From: Nitrospira sp.
GTDB lineage: Bacteria; Nitrospirota; Nitrospiria; Nitrospirales; Nitrospiraceae
DNA length: 33,678 nucleotides
Reading direction: 5' to 3'
Assembly: GCA_024998645.1 (NCBI GenBank)
Contig: JACOEJ010000035.1
Span: 1 to 33,678, forward strand
The notes beneath the pieces were generated by a model. The model did no database searches, had not been told where the DNA came from, and worked only from the letters and a program-made list of their open reading frames with translations. Positions within the stretch are counted from its first letter, which is position 1; every line of letters starts with the position of its first letter. A program made the position numbers and the translations under genes. Shown here one piece after another: positions 16,124 through 26,068 of the stretch.

Positions 16124-19100
16124 ATGTACCGTCCCCGCCCCTCCTCACCGACCGAGACCGAGACCGCGACCCAAACCAGTGACGGCATCACGCCGGAACA
16201 GGCCGCGCCGTCGACCTCTTCCCCTGCCCATCGTGCCGTGGAGGCGGCGCAAATCGGCACATGGGAATGGCGGCTCGCCACCGGAGGGATAACCTGGTCT
16301 CCGCAGGCTGATATCATTTTCGGACTCGCGCCAGGCGCGTTTCCCGGCACGTTTGAAGGATTCTTGAGCCTCGTGCATGAATCAGATCGGCCGCAGTTAC
16401 AGGCGGCGATTCAGGCCGCGATCGAAACCCGTCAGCCCTACCACCTCGAGCATCGAATCATCACCCCGGGCGGAATCATCCGATGGGTCTCCTGTCGAGG
16501 CCGCACCGTGCTGAATGCAGACGGCCACGTCGCAGGCATGGCGGGAACGACCGAAGATATCACCCGCCGGAAAGAAGCCGAACTGGCCCTGGTTGATCTA
16601 CAAGAGACCCTTGAACAGCGTGTCCGGGAGCGCACCGCGGGCCTCGAACAGGCCGTGCGAGACCTTCAAGAGGAGATCGGGTGGCGGCGCCAGACTGAGG
16701 CCGCGCTGACAGCCAGCGAACAACGGTATCACGCCCTCTACGAACACAATCCCACGATGTATTTCACCCTGACGCCTGACGGCACGGTCCTCTCCGTCAA
16801 CCGGTTCGGGGCAGAAGAATTGGGCTATCGCGAGGACGAATTAGCCGGACAATCGGTACTCGCCGTGTTCCAAGCCGCCGATCACCACACTGTGCTGGAA
16901 CAACTGCGCATCTGCTCACAGAGCCCGGGGCGAACCTTCGACTGGGAAATCCAGAAGGTGCGGAAGGGCGGACAGCGCCTCTGGGTCAAAGAACGGGCGC
17001 GGGCCATCACCGGACCGGACGGAAGCCCGATCATTCTCATCGTCTGCGAAGACATTACGGAACAGCGACAGACGCAAGAGCTCATCCGGGATCGGGATCA
17101 GCAATTACAAGCCACCACGCAGTTCCTCCATACCCTGGTGCAGGAGTCCCCCCTTCCTATTGTCAGTCTGGATGCCGAGGCGCGGGTCACCAGCTGGAAC
17201 CAGGCCGCCACCAAACTGTTCGGCTGGACGGAAGAGGAGGTCCTTGGCCGGGAACTTCCGTATGTCCCTCCCGGACAGGAAACAGAAGCCGATGCCCTCT
17301 GGAACCACGGCATGCACCACGAGATCCGTGGCCCGCTTTCGCTCCGCCGGCAGCGGAAAGACGGAAAACTCCTGGACCTGTTGCTGTGGCCGGTGTTCAT
17401 CGAAAACCCCGACGGCCGACTGTCGACGGCGGTCGGCCTCTATGTCGATCAGTCGGACCTCCGTCAGGCGGAAGATGCGCGCCTGCACAGTGAAGAACGG
17501 CTCCGGTCCTTCTTGAATGCACTCGACGACCTGGCGTTTGAATTCGATGATCATGGCACCTATTTAAATGTATGGACCAGGAACGAGGATCTCCTCCTAT
17601 TGCCGAAGGAGGAGATCGTCGGGAAAACACTGGCCGACCTCCACGGGAAAGAAGCTGGCGAGCGGTACCGTCACGTCCTCACCCGTGTGCTCAATTCGGG
17701 ACAACCGGAAGCCATCGAGTATTCACTGACAATTCATGAGCAGCTTCGGCACTTCTCCGCAATCCTCAGCCGTATTCCGGCAAGTGCAAGCACCTCGTCG
17801 ACCGTGGCCTGCGTCGTCCGCGACATCACGGAACAAAAACGCTCGGCGGAAGCTCTGCATCTGAGCGAGCACCATTTAAAGAGCATCATCGAAACGTCGC
17901 CGGAATGCGTCAAGCTGGTGGCCGCTGACGGGACACTGCTCCAAATGAACACAGCCGGGTTGGCCATGATCGAGGCCGACGATATACGAGACGTACTCGG
18001 CCAATGTGTCTATCCGATTGTCGCCGAATCTCATCGCGAGACCTTTCGGGCCATGAATGAACGCGTCTGCCGGGGGCAGAAAGAATCTCTGGAATTTGAG
18101 GTCGTGGGCTTGCGGGGAACTCGCCGCTGGATGGAGACCCATGCCGTGCCATTACGCAATCCCGCTGACGGAGCCATGATTCAGCTGGCCATCACTCGCG
18201 ACATCACCGACCGCAAACAAGCCGAACTGGCGCTTCGCCTTAGCGAAGAACGCTTCGAAATCGCCTTCCGGTCAAGCCCGCATCCGGTCGTGATTACCGA
18301 ATTGGCCACGGGGCGCTGCATTGAAGTCAACGACACGGCATTGCAGCTTTTTGGATTCCAGCGCCACGAAGCGGTCGGGCACACCACCATCGCCATAGAA
18401 CTTTGGCCGAAGCCGGAAGATCGAACACAATTCGTCACGCAACTCCTGGCGAACGGAACCCTCCGGGGAGTGGAATTCACTTTTCAAACCAAAGACCATC
18501 GATTGCGACACTGCCTGGTCTCGAGTGAATTGATCGAGCTCAACGGAACGCGATGCATCCTCACCGTAGGGACTGATGTCACGGAAAAGAAAGAGGCTCA
18601 AGCGGCCCTACGGGAAAGCGAGGAACGCTGGCAGCGCTTCGTCGCCGATGCGCCGGTAGGGCTGGTCGTCGCCGATGCCGACAAGCATATCCTCAGCGCC
18701 AACAAAGCCTTCTGCACCCTCACCGGCTATTCCGAACAGGAAGTGATCAATAACACCTACGCGCTCTACACCCATCCCGACGACCTGCCCAAGAATCTGG
18801 TGTTGACCGACGAGTTTTTCGCGGGACAGCGGCAGGCCTACACATACGAGAAACGGTATATCCGGAAAAACGGCGAGCTCATCTGGGTATCCGTCCGCGC
18901 GAGTCATCTCACTGTTCGCGGGCACGACACCCCGCTCTTGCTCGCGGTCGTGGAGGATATCACCGACCGTAAACACGCCGTAGCGGAACGGGAGCGCATC
19001 AGCCAGGACCTGCACGACAACATTCTCCAATCTCTGTATGCCGTCGGCATGCAACTCGAAGCGGGAAGACTGCTGGCGGGGAAAGCCCCTCGCAAATCCA

Positions 19101-19600
19101 AACAGCATGTCACCCAAGCCATCCGGCAGTTGAACCATCTCGTCTCGGAAGTCCGGCAGTTCATCACCGACCTGACCCGCCGCACAGCGCCGACACTGGA
19201 TTTCAGTGTGGCACTGAACCAACTCGTCGCCTCCTGCTCATCGGAAACCCGTACCGCACCCGCGCTGGACCTCGACCCAACCGCCCTCACCGTCGTCACC
19301 CCGGCAATCGGCGAGCAGTTGCTGAACATTGCGCGGGAAGCCTTGAGCAACAGTGTCCGCCATGCCAGCGCGACACACCGTTCCGTCAGCCTCACGAAAA
19401 CCGACCGAGCCATCCGGTTATGCGTGGCCGATGACGGCAGAGGCTTTGACCCCGGCCGCAAACGCCGCCGCGGCCACGGACTGGCCAACATGGCAGCACG
19501 GGCCAGAACCATTGGCGCGCAGTTCACGCTCGACAGTGCGCCGGACCGCGGCACCTCGATCACGATCGACGTCCCCACAGGAGATCCGCATGCCTGCTAA
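16124..19600 (+). CDS. Multi-PAS sensor histidine kinase (about seven PAS domains, HisKA_3)
   Basis: A 1158-residue cytosolic kinase without transmembrane segments. Seven PAS/PAC repeats are seen, each ending in a PAC-like (E/R/T)D(I/V)T motif: near residues 144, 309, 440 (a degenerate VDQSDLRQAE), 566, 692, 817 and 944. A coiled coil (LEQRVRERTAGLEQAV) links PAS1 and PAS2. The HisKA_3 domain has RISQDLHDNILQSLYAVGMQLE with His964, followed by HATPase_c (EALSNSVRHA, DDGRGF, GHGLANMAARA). Several PAS repeats suggest integration of redox, heme, flavin or small-molecule signals; no cofactor can be assigned. The C-terminal core is closely similar to the kinase at 14477, suggesting duplication. 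It overlaps its cognate regulator by 11 bases. Confidence 0.92.
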   Translation: MYRPRPSSPTETETATQTSDGITPEQAAPSTSSPAHRAVEAAQIGTWEWRLATGGITWSPQADIIFGLAPGAFPGTFEGFLSLVHESDRPQLQAAIQAAIETRQPYHLEHRIITPGGIIRWVSCRGRTVLNADGHVAGMAGTTEDITRRKEAELALVDLQETLEQRVRERTAGLEQAVRDLQEEIGWRRQTEAALTASEQRYHALYEHNPTMYFTLTPDGTVLSVNRFGAEELGYREDELAGQSVLAVFQAADHHTVLEQLRICSQSPGRTFDWEIQKVRKGGQRLWVKERARAITGPDGSPIILIVCEDITEQRQTQELIRDRDQQLQATTQFLHTLVQESPLPIVSLDAEARVTSWNQAATKLFGWTEEEVLGRELPYVPPGQETEADALWNHGMHHEIRGPLSLRRQRKDGKLLDLLLWPVFIENPDGRLSTAVGLYVDQSDLRQAEDARLHSEERLRSFLNALDDLAFEFDDHGTYLNVWTRNEDLLLLPKEEIVGKTLADLHGKEAGERYRHVLTRVLNSGQPEAIEYSLTIHEQLRHFSAILSRIPASASTSSTVACVVRDITEQKRSAEALHLSEHHLKSIIETSPECVKLVAADGTLLQMNTAGLAMIEADDIRDVLGQCVYPIVAESHRETFRAMNERVCRGQKESLEFEVVGLRGTRRWMETHAVPLRNPADGAMIQLAITRDITDRKQAELALRLSEERFEIAFRSSPHPVVITELATGRCIEVNDTALQLFGFQRHEAVGHTTIAIELWPKPEDRTQFVTQLLANGTLRGVEFTFQTKDHRLRHCLVSSELIELNGTRCILTVGTDVTEKKEAQAALRESEERWQRFVADAPVGLVVADADKHILSANKAFCTLTGYSEQEVINNTYALYTHPDDLPKNLVLTDEFFAGQRQAYTYEKRYIRKNGELIWVSVRASHLTVRGHDTPLLLAVVEDITDRKHAVAERERISQDLHDNILQSLYAVGMQLEAGRLLAGKAPRKSKQHVTQAIRQLNHLVSEVRQFITDLTRRTAPTLDFSVALNQLVASCSSETRTAPALDLDPTALTVVTPAIGEQLLNIAREALSNSVRHASATHRSVSLTKTDRAIRLCVADDGRGFDPGRKRRRGHGLANMAARARTIGAQFTLDSAPDRGTSITIDVPTGDPHAC

Positions 19601-20282
19601 AACAAAATCCTCAACCATTCGTTTGCTGATCGTCGACGACCACGAGGTGGTTCGAATCGGGCTCGGCGCCGTACTCGATCTGACGCCGGGCATGAAAGTA
19701 GTCGGCCAAGCCCGGAGTAAGGCCGATGCCATCACGCAATGCCGCCGCACGAAGGCGGACGTCGTGTTGCTCGACATCCGCCTGCCGGACGGCAGCGGAA
19801 TCGATGCCGCCCGCGAGATTCTGTCGGCACACTCGGACATCCGCATCCTGTTCCTGACCAGCTTCGCCGACGAACACACCGTCCTTGAAGCGATCCTGTC
19901 CGGCGCCCAGGGCTATGTGCTGAAGGACATCGCCTCCGCCGCGCTGATCCGCGCCATCAAGACTGTCGCCGCCGGACAACCCTTGATCGACCCGCGCTTG
20001 GCCACCCATACGCTCTCATGGGTGAAGCACCTGTCGGCCGGCCAGACTTCTGCCAAACGCTCACTCCTCTCCCCCCAAGAGCAGCGCATCCTTCCCCATG
20101 TCGCCGGAGGGCTCACCAACAAGGAGATCGCGCAACGCCTGGATCTGAGCGAGAAGACCGTGAAGAATTATCTGGCCAACATCTACTCCAAGCTCCAGAT
20201 CGGCCGGCGCTCTCAGGTCGCCGCCATGTACGCCGGAAGTTTCAAGGGCTCCGGGCCTCCGCTGGCCTCCAAATCCTCATAA
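19590..20282 (+). CDS. NarL/FixJ family response regulator paired with the multi-PAS kinase
   Basis: A 230-residue regulator. The receiver has LLIVDDHEVV, phosphoacceptor Asp62 (VVLLDIRLPDGSG), LTSF and YVLKD; the GerE helix-turn-helix is LSPQEQRILPHVAGGLTNKEIAQRLDLSEKTVKNYLANIYSKL. The ATG at 19590 lies inside the end of the kinase gene, whose stop is at 19598-19600. The longer frame beginning at 19353 runs through kinase coding sequence and is rejected. It is alignable along its length with the regulator at 15277, so the two kinase/regulator pairs are paralogous, possibly with cross-talk or division of labour. Confidence 0.95.
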   Translation: MPAKTKSSTIRLLIVDDHEVVRIGLGAVLDLTPGMKVVGQARSKADAITQCRRTKADVVLLDIRLPDGSGIDAAREILSAHSDIRILFLTSFADEHTVLEAILSGAQGYVLKDIASAALIRAIKTVAAGQPLIDPRLATHTLSWVKHLSAGQTSAKRSLLSPQEQRILPHVAGGLTNKEIAQRLDLSEKTVKNYLANIYSKLQIGRRSQVAAMYAGSFKGSGPPLASKSS

Positions 20283-20489
20283 GCTCAGGCCTACCGGCAC
20301 GCGCCCGCCTTAAGATTCTTCGGGAAATACCGATACAGAGCAGTCACAACCTGACAAGACATCCGGCCCTCTCTTCCTTGCGATCCTCACCAGCCCGCGC
20401 GGCGATTACCGCATCAAGTTTGTCCTGCTTCGATCCGAAAAAGATGTGGGTCTCCGCAGCAATACGTCTGTCTCGGCCCAGAGGACGCC

Positions 20490-23400
20490 ATGTTCGATGT
20501 ATCCAAATTCCGGCTCCAGGACATGACCGCCTGCAGTGCGGCCTTGCGACAACTCGGCGCCGGCGCGTCATCCATCGACATGGCGGCAGACCGAATTACG
20601 CGATACCTCTATACCGCCCTGACGACCGGCCCGGATAAAGATCCGGCCTGCGTCCTCGTGCGGTTGTTCAAAACTCACCCGTACGGCCGGCTCAGCCCCG
20701 AACTGCAAGCGCTGGTCGATGCCCGCCTTGGACACAAGCCTGCCAATCCCGGCATGAAGTGCTTGACCCTCCTTGCCAGCACGGGGGCCGTCGAAGGCTG
20801 GAATAACCCCGCGCAATCCAGCCGCTTCCTCGCGATCCCCCTGAGCGGACCGGACGCCCTGGCCAAACTGCCGATGTTCTCGCAGCTCTTCGCACAATTT
20901 CACATTGATCTGCCGCTTCTCGAACAGGCCGACTCCTCCCTCCTGATGGATCAATACGCCACTACCTTCAACGCCTTCTATGTACCGCAGGCGCTCGACA
21001 GCCCCTACGTTCCGGGCCAGACCGAATTCGTCGTGCCGTTCGGCGTACAATCCGTGGTCGGCTATGGAGGCCTGTTGCCGACCGGAGACATGTTTGCGGT
21101 GATCCTCTTTGCAAAGGTGCCGGTATCCAGGGACACCGCCGACCTCTTTAAGACATTCGCCCTCTCGACCAAACTGACGCTCGCGCCGTTCGACCATGCA
21201 CAACTGATCGTGCCGGCGCCTCCGCAGCCCCAGCAACCCGGCCCGACCGAGCGTGAGGACACGCCTGCTTTTCTGAAATACCGGGTCGCAACACTCGAAT
21301 CCATTTTGGCCGTCCAAGAGCAGGCCGTCGAGCAGCAGTCAAGCCGCCTGGAAGCCAGTCTCGCAGATTCTCTCCGGCATGCCGAAGACCTGCAGGCGCA
21401 AAGCCTGCGTTTTGAAACGCTCTCCGCCACCTCGCCCGTCGGAATTTTTCAAACCGACGCTGACGGTCGATGCCTCTATACCAATAAAGCCTGGCAGGAA
21501 ATCGCCGGTCGTCCCCTGGCAGACTGCCTCGGCGACGGCTGGCGCCAGGCCGTCGCCGAAGAGGACCTCGCGGAGATACTCTGCCAGTGGAAAGAATCGG
21601 TCCAGCACGGCAGAGATTGCGATGTGGAGTTCCGCATGCGGCGGCCTGACGGGACGATCCGGTGGGTCCACAGCCGGGCGCATCCGTTGCGGAACGACAA
21701 AGGAGAGCTGGTCGGCCATGTCGGCACCACGGAAGACATAACCGAGCGTAAGCAGGCGGACGACGCGGTGACCCGGAGCCACGACATGCTGAAGTCAATT
21801 GTCGAACATACACCGGCCGCGGTCGCGATGCTGGACAGAGATCTCCGCTACGTGGCGGTCAGCAAACGCTGGCTGCAGGATTACCGCCTGAGCGACCGGG
21901 ACATCATCGGGAAACGTCACTACGACCTCTTCCCCGAAATCAACGCTATGCAGGAGTGGCAAGCCATTCATCAACGCTGTTTGGCCGGAGCGGTGGAACA
22001 GAGTGAAGAAGATCGTTTCGTCCGTGCCGACGGATCCGATGACTGGCTCCGATGGGAGGTCCGCCCCTGGCAGGATAGCACTGGAGCGATCAGCGGCATC
22101 ATCATGTTTACGGAAGTCATCACGGAACGCAAGCGGGCGGAAGAAGCGCTCCGTGAGAGCGAAGCCCGGCTGCGGGAAGCCCAGGCCATGGCGCATCTCG
22201 GCAACTGGGAACTGGATCTGGTGAACGACCGGCTGCTGTGCTCGGACGAAATCTTCCGGATCTTCGAGGTCGACCAGGCACAGTTCAGCGCCTCCTACGA
22301 AGCGTTTCTCAACGCCGTCCATCCCGACGACCGGGCACCGGTGAATGAGGCCTACCAGCGGTCGGTGCAGAACCGCACCCCCTATGCGATCGTCCATCGG
22401 CTGCTGATGCCGGATGGACGAATCAAGTATGTGCAGGAACGCGGTGAAACTTTCTACGATGACGAGGGGCGTCCGCTGCGCTCCATGGGCACGGTTCAGG
22501 ACATCACGGAACGACGGGAAGACCAGCTGCAGCTGCAGCACTCCCAGGCGTTACTGAATGCAGTGTTCGACCACCTCCCCAATATGGTGTTTGTGAAGGA
22601 TGCCAAGACTCTGCGCTTCGTTGAATTCAATAAGGCGGGCGAGCACCTCACCGGCTTTTCGCGCGAGGAATTGCTGGGGAGATCGGATTATGATTTCTTT
22701 CCCCAAGAAGAGGCTGATTTCTTTACCGGCAAAGACCGCGCCGTCCTGGCCAGTGGCTCCATGCTGGAAATTCCCGAGGAAGAGATCAAGACAAAACACC
22801 GGGGCATCCGTGTCCTTCGAACGAAGAAAGTCCCGCTCTGCGACGCCCACGGCATTCCACAGTATCTCTTAGGCATTTCCGAAGATATCACCGATCGGAG
22901 AGCCGCCGAAGTACAATTCAAACAGGTATTCGAGTCGAGTTACGTCGGAATGCTGATGGTAGCGGACGACGGAAGGATCACTCTGGCGAACCCCCGGATC
23001 GAACAGACCTTCGGCTATCGCCGCGACGAACTGATCGGACAACCGGTGGAGATCCTTCTTCCTAAGCGTTTCCGAACGACCCATCATGGTCAACGGATCT
23101 CGTTCATGGCCTCTGGTGCGTCCCGACCGATGGCCGAGGGCCGCGAACTTCACGGATGCCGCAAGGATGGAGGGGAGTTCCCCGTTGAGATCGGGCTGAC
23201 TCCAGTCAATACTCCGCAAGGACGCCAGGTCCTCGCCTCGATCACCGATATCACGGAACGCAAGCAGAACGACGCCGCTCGCTTCAGGCTGCAGCAGGCC
23301 ATCGAACATGCCCAAGACGGCACGGCCCTGCTCGACGACACCGGCCAATACATCTACTTGAACCAGGCCCACGCCTCAATATTCGGCTACACCGTTGATG

Positions 23401-25277
23401 ATCTGCTCGGCAAGAGCTGGACAAGGCTGCACCCCGCTGAATGGGCGGCGATGATCGAACAGATGTACTTCCCGATCCTGCATTCGACAGGGCAATGGCA
23501 AGGCGAGGTGGTCGGGAAACAGAAATCCGGAAATGCCTTCCACATTGATCTCTCGCTGACCCTCTTGGAAGATCCGGGCACCGGCCGCCGGACCATCCTC
23601 TGTACCTGCCGCGATATCACTCACCGCAAACAGATGGAACGGGATCTGATCGATGCCAAAGATGCCGCCGAAGCCGGCATTCGGGCGAAATCCGAGTTCC
23701 TCGCCACCATGAGCCACGAAATCCGCACCCCGATGAACGGCGTCCTGGGTATGACCGGACTCCTGCTCGATACCACTCTCACGCCTGAACAGCGTGAATT
23801 TATGCAGACCCTGAAGCATTCCGGCGAGTCGTTGATGAGGATCATCAACGACATCCTGGACTATTCGAAAATTGAAGCCGGCAAACTCACGATCGAATCC
23901 ATCCCGTTTGACCTGCGTATGACCATTGAGGACATCCTGGACCTGCTCGCCCCCACGGCGCAGAACAAACATCTTGAACTGGTGGGGTTGATCGATGCGC
24001 AAGCCCCCAATGCCATGGTCGGAGACCCGGGACGCATCCGCCAGATCCTGACGAACCTGATCGGCAACGCCATTAAGTTCACGGAGAGCGGGGAGGTCTT
24101 GGTGCAGGTGACGAAGACCGAGGAGGATCGCGCATCCATCCTCCTGCGTTTTGAAATCGTCGACACCGGCGTGGGCCTGACCGAGGAGGCCAAGGCGAAA
24201 CTCTTTCAATCCTTCACGCAGGCCGATAGCTCGACCGCTCGCAAGTACGGCGGAACCGGCCTCGGCCTCGCCATCTGCAAACGTCTGACGGAACTCATGG
24301 GGGGCCAGATCGGCCTGCAGTCCTCTCCTGGAACCGGCACCTGTGTCTGGTTCACCCTCCGATTTTGCAAGCAGACTCCCGCCGCCACATCAGCCCCGAT
24401 GCCAACGCCCATCGACAGTCTGAGCGGCCTTCGCATTTGTCTCGTAGACGATAACGCCACCAATCGCAGCCTGCTTCAATACCATGCCTGCGACTGGAAG
24501 ATGCACTACGAGAGCGCCGAGGATGGCCCCTCGGCCTTGGCCCTCATCCGCCGTGCCGCTGCCGAGGGGAAGCCCTTCGACCTCGCCATTCTCGACATGC
24601 AGATGCCGGGCATGAACGGGCTTCAGCTCGGCCAGGCGATCAGAGCAGATACCCGCCTCGACGATACGCGACTCGTCCTCCTGACCTCGCTGGGTCGCCG
24701 AGGCGATGCCAAGGTTGCTCATTCCACAGGATTTTCAGGCTACCTCACGAAACCCGTGCGCAAAATGCACCTCTATGATTGCTTACGTCTGGTCATGGGA
24801 CAGTCGCCCGTTCCTCAAGCCGACGAGCAGACCACCTCGGCGACTCCGGCACTCATCACCCGTCACCAGGTGGCGGAAGTTCACGCCCAGAGACGCCTCC
24901 TGGTCGTCGACGACAATTCTGTGAATCAAAAGGTGGCGGTGAAAATGCTGGAGAAGCTGGGCCATCGCGTCGATGTCGCGGGCAACGGGAAAGAAGCGCT
25001 CCTGGCCCTGACTCGGCATCCCTACCACGTGGTCTTTATGGATTGTCAGATGCCGGAGATGGATGGATTTGAAACGACCAGGCACATTCGTTCTCATGAG
25101 CGACCAGGCTGCCACGTTCCCATCATCGCCATGACCGCCAATACGATGGCCGGCGACCGCGAACAATGCCTGGCCTCAGGCATGGATGATTTTGTGAGTA
25201 AACCGGTCAAGAGTCAGGATCTCCACCGAATTTTGATTCAGTGGTTGCCCCCATCCGACAACCGAGCGGCGGCGTAG
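20490..25277 (+). CDS. Hybrid sensor histidine kinase with about six PAS and two receiver domains
   Basis: A 1595-residue hybrid kinase without transmembrane helices. Residues 1-260 are an unassigned, possibly GAF-like sensory domain (SSRFLAIPLSGP, then TEFVVPFGVQSVVGYGG), followed by a Pro-rich linker and a short coiled coil. Six PAS/PAC repeats end near 415, 543, 671, 798, 920 and 1042. The HisKA domain is SEFLATMSHEIRTPMNGVLGM with His1076, and HATPase_c shows NLIGNAIKF, DTGVGL and GGTGLGLAIC. Two complete receivers follow, with Asp1369 (LDMQMPGMNG) and Asp1518 (MDCQMPEMDG). There is no Hpt domain and no DNA-binding domain, so the outgoing partner is separate; the next gene encodes a candidate. 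GAGGA precedes the ATG. The upstream gap of 207 bases has no clear signals. Confidence 0.93.
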   Translation: MFDVSKFRLQDMTACSAALRQLGAGASSIDMAADRITRYLYTALTTGPDKDPACVLVRLFKTHPYGRLSPELQALVDARLGHKPANPGMKCLTLLASTGAVEGWNNPAQSSRFLAIPLSGPDALAKLPMFSQLFAQFHIDLPLLEQADSSLLMDQYATTFNAFYVPQALDSPYVPGQTEFVVPFGVQSVVGYGGLLPTGDMFAVILFAKVPVSRDTADLFKTFALSTKLTLAPFDHAQLIVPAPPQPQQPGPTEREDTPAFLKYRVATLESILAVQEQAVEQQSSRLEASLADSLRHAEDLQAQSLRFETLSATSPVGIFQTDADGRCLYTNKAWQEIAGRPLADCLGDGWRQAVAEEDLAEILCQWKESVQHGRDCDVEFRMRRPDGTIRWVHSRAHPLRNDKGELVGHVGTTEDITERKQADDAVTRSHDMLKSIVEHTPAAVAMLDRDLRYVAVSKRWLQDYRLSDRDIIGKRHYDLFPEINAMQEWQAIHQRCLAGAVEQSEEDRFVRADGSDDWLRWEVRPWQDSTGAISGIIMFTEVITERKRAEEALRESEARLREAQAMAHLGNWELDLVNDRLLCSDEIFRIFEVDQAQFSASYEAFLNAVHPDDRAPVNEAYQRSVQNRTPYAIVHRLLMPDGRIKYVQERGETFYDDEGRPLRSMGTVQDITERREDQLQLQHSQALLNAVFDHLPNMVFVKDAKTLRFVEFNKAGEHLTGFSREELLGRSDYDFFPQEEADFFTGKDRAVLASGSMLEIPEEEIKTKHRGIRVLRTKKVPLCDAHGIPQYLLGISEDITDRRAAEVQFKQVFESSYVGMLMVADDGRITLANPRIEQTFGYRRDELIGQPVEILLPKRFRTTHHGQRISFMASGASRPMAEGRELHGCRKDGGEFPVEIGLTPVNTPQGRQVLASITDITERKQNDAARFRLQQAIEHAQDGTALLDDTGQYIYLNQAHASIFGYTVDDLLGKSWTRLHPAEWAAMIEQMYFPILHSTGQWQGEVVGKQKSGNAFHIDLSLTLLEDPGTGRRTILCTCRDITHRKQMERDLIDAKDAAEAGIRAKSEFLATMSHEIRTPMNGVLGMTGLLLDTTLTPEQREFMQTLKHSGESLMRIINDILDYSKIEAGKLTIESIPFDLRMTIEDILDLLAPTAQNKHLELVGLIDAQAPNAMVGDPGRIRQILTNLIGNAIKFTESGEVLVQVTKTEEDRASILLRFEIVDTGVGLTEEAKAKLFQSFTQADSSTARKYGGTGLGLAICKRLTELMGGQIGLQSSPGTGTCVWFTLRFCKQTPAATSAPMPTPIDSLSGLRICLVDDNATNRSLLQYHACDWKMHYESAEDGPSALALIRRAAAEGKPFDLAILDMQMPGMNGLQLGQAIRADTRLDDTRLVLLTSLGRRGDAKVAHSTGFSGYLTKPVRKMHLYDCLRLVMGQSPVPQADEQTTSATPALITRHQVAEVHAQRRLLVVDDNSVNQKVAVKMLEKLGHRVDVAGNGKEALLALTRHPYHVVFMDCQMPEMDGFETTRHIRSHERPGCHVPIIAMTANTMAGDREQCLASGMDDFVSKPVKSQDLHRILIQWLPPSDNRAAA

Positions 25278-25283
25278 GCGGGT

Positions 25284-25946
25284 ATGAGAAACCACGAGCA
25301 CTTCTCCATCGTACTTCTTGGATCGGCAGTACCCCTCACCGGATCCGTCGACAGCTGGCTGAGCATCCACTTTGCCGAACCGCTGACGGTCGCAGCCATG
25401 CATACAATCCCTGAGGCGCTGGCTTATCTCCAGTCGCACCGAGTCGATCTGATCCTTGTCGACGAAGCAACGGCACGGACCGAACTGCGCACGATCCACA
25501 CCGCCTCACCCGCCACTGCAATCATCGGGCTGGTCATGAAGATGGACGAATCCGTTCAGCGTCTCATGCTGCGGCAAGGCGTTCACGAAGTGCTCTGCCT
25601 GCTCCCGTCGACCGACGCCGAACAAGCCCGCACCATTGAACGGGCCCTGGCCCGTGTCAATGGACGTGCCGGGCTGCTCAAGTCGGGTGAAGCGTCACCC
25701 GACATAGCGGCCGCTCCGCCCCGGTTAATCCACGATCTGAACAATCTCCTCACCTCCATCAACGGGTTCGCCGATCTCTTGCTCGCTCAGCTCCCGACCG
25801 ATAGCCCGGCACGCATGGGTGCCGAGCAAATTCGCCTCGCCGGAAAACGCGCTGCCACGTTGCTCAAGGCGCAGTCACCGGGACATTCCGGCTTGCCGTC
25901 GCCCTCTTCACCAATCGCTCCGTCGATCGCCGCCAAAGCCGCGTAG
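25284..25946 (+). CDS. Pseudo-receiver plus lone DHp-like domain protein
   Basis: A 220-residue protein starting six bases after the hybrid kinase, so almost certainly cotranscribed. Residues 1-125 look like a receiver fold (SIVLLGSAVPL, VDLILVDEATARTEL, AIIGLVMKMDE) but lack the N-terminal acidic pair and the Lys; Asp60 is at the phosphoacceptor position. Residues 143-185 (PRLIHDLNNLLTSINGFADLLL) resemble the phosphoacceptor helix of a HisKA domain with His150. There is no ATPase domain. The C-terminal 30 residues are Ser/Pro/Ala-rich. It could be a phosphotransfer intermediate for the Hpt-less hybrid kinase, or a regulator that pairs with its DHp helices. Family not recognised; the domain reading is an inference from sequence patterns. 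Confidence 0.55.
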   Translation: MRNHEHFSIVLLGSAVPLTGSVDSWLSIHFAEPLTVAAMHTIPEALAYLQSHRVDLILVDEATARTELRTIHTASPATAIIGLVMKMDESVQRLMLRQGVHEVLCLLPSTDAEQARTIERALARVNGRAGLLKSGEASPDIAAAPPRLIHDLNNLLTSINGFADLLLAQLPTDSPARMGAEQIRLAGKRAATLLKAQSPGHSGLPSPSSPIAPSIAAKAA

Positions 25947-26068
25947 CCGGCAGCACTCCGGCAGAGTCGCGGAACACCTCTCATCCGAATTGACAGGTCG
26001 TACGACGCACTTTAGGATACGCGGCACACCGTGCCCTGAGCGGGCATATGACTGGTTGAGGAGGCCTG

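Noticed and set aside
19353..19589. N-terminal extension of the second response regulator
   Set aside because: Lies within the HATPase region of the multi-PAS kinase; the receiver domain begins just after the ATG at 19590.
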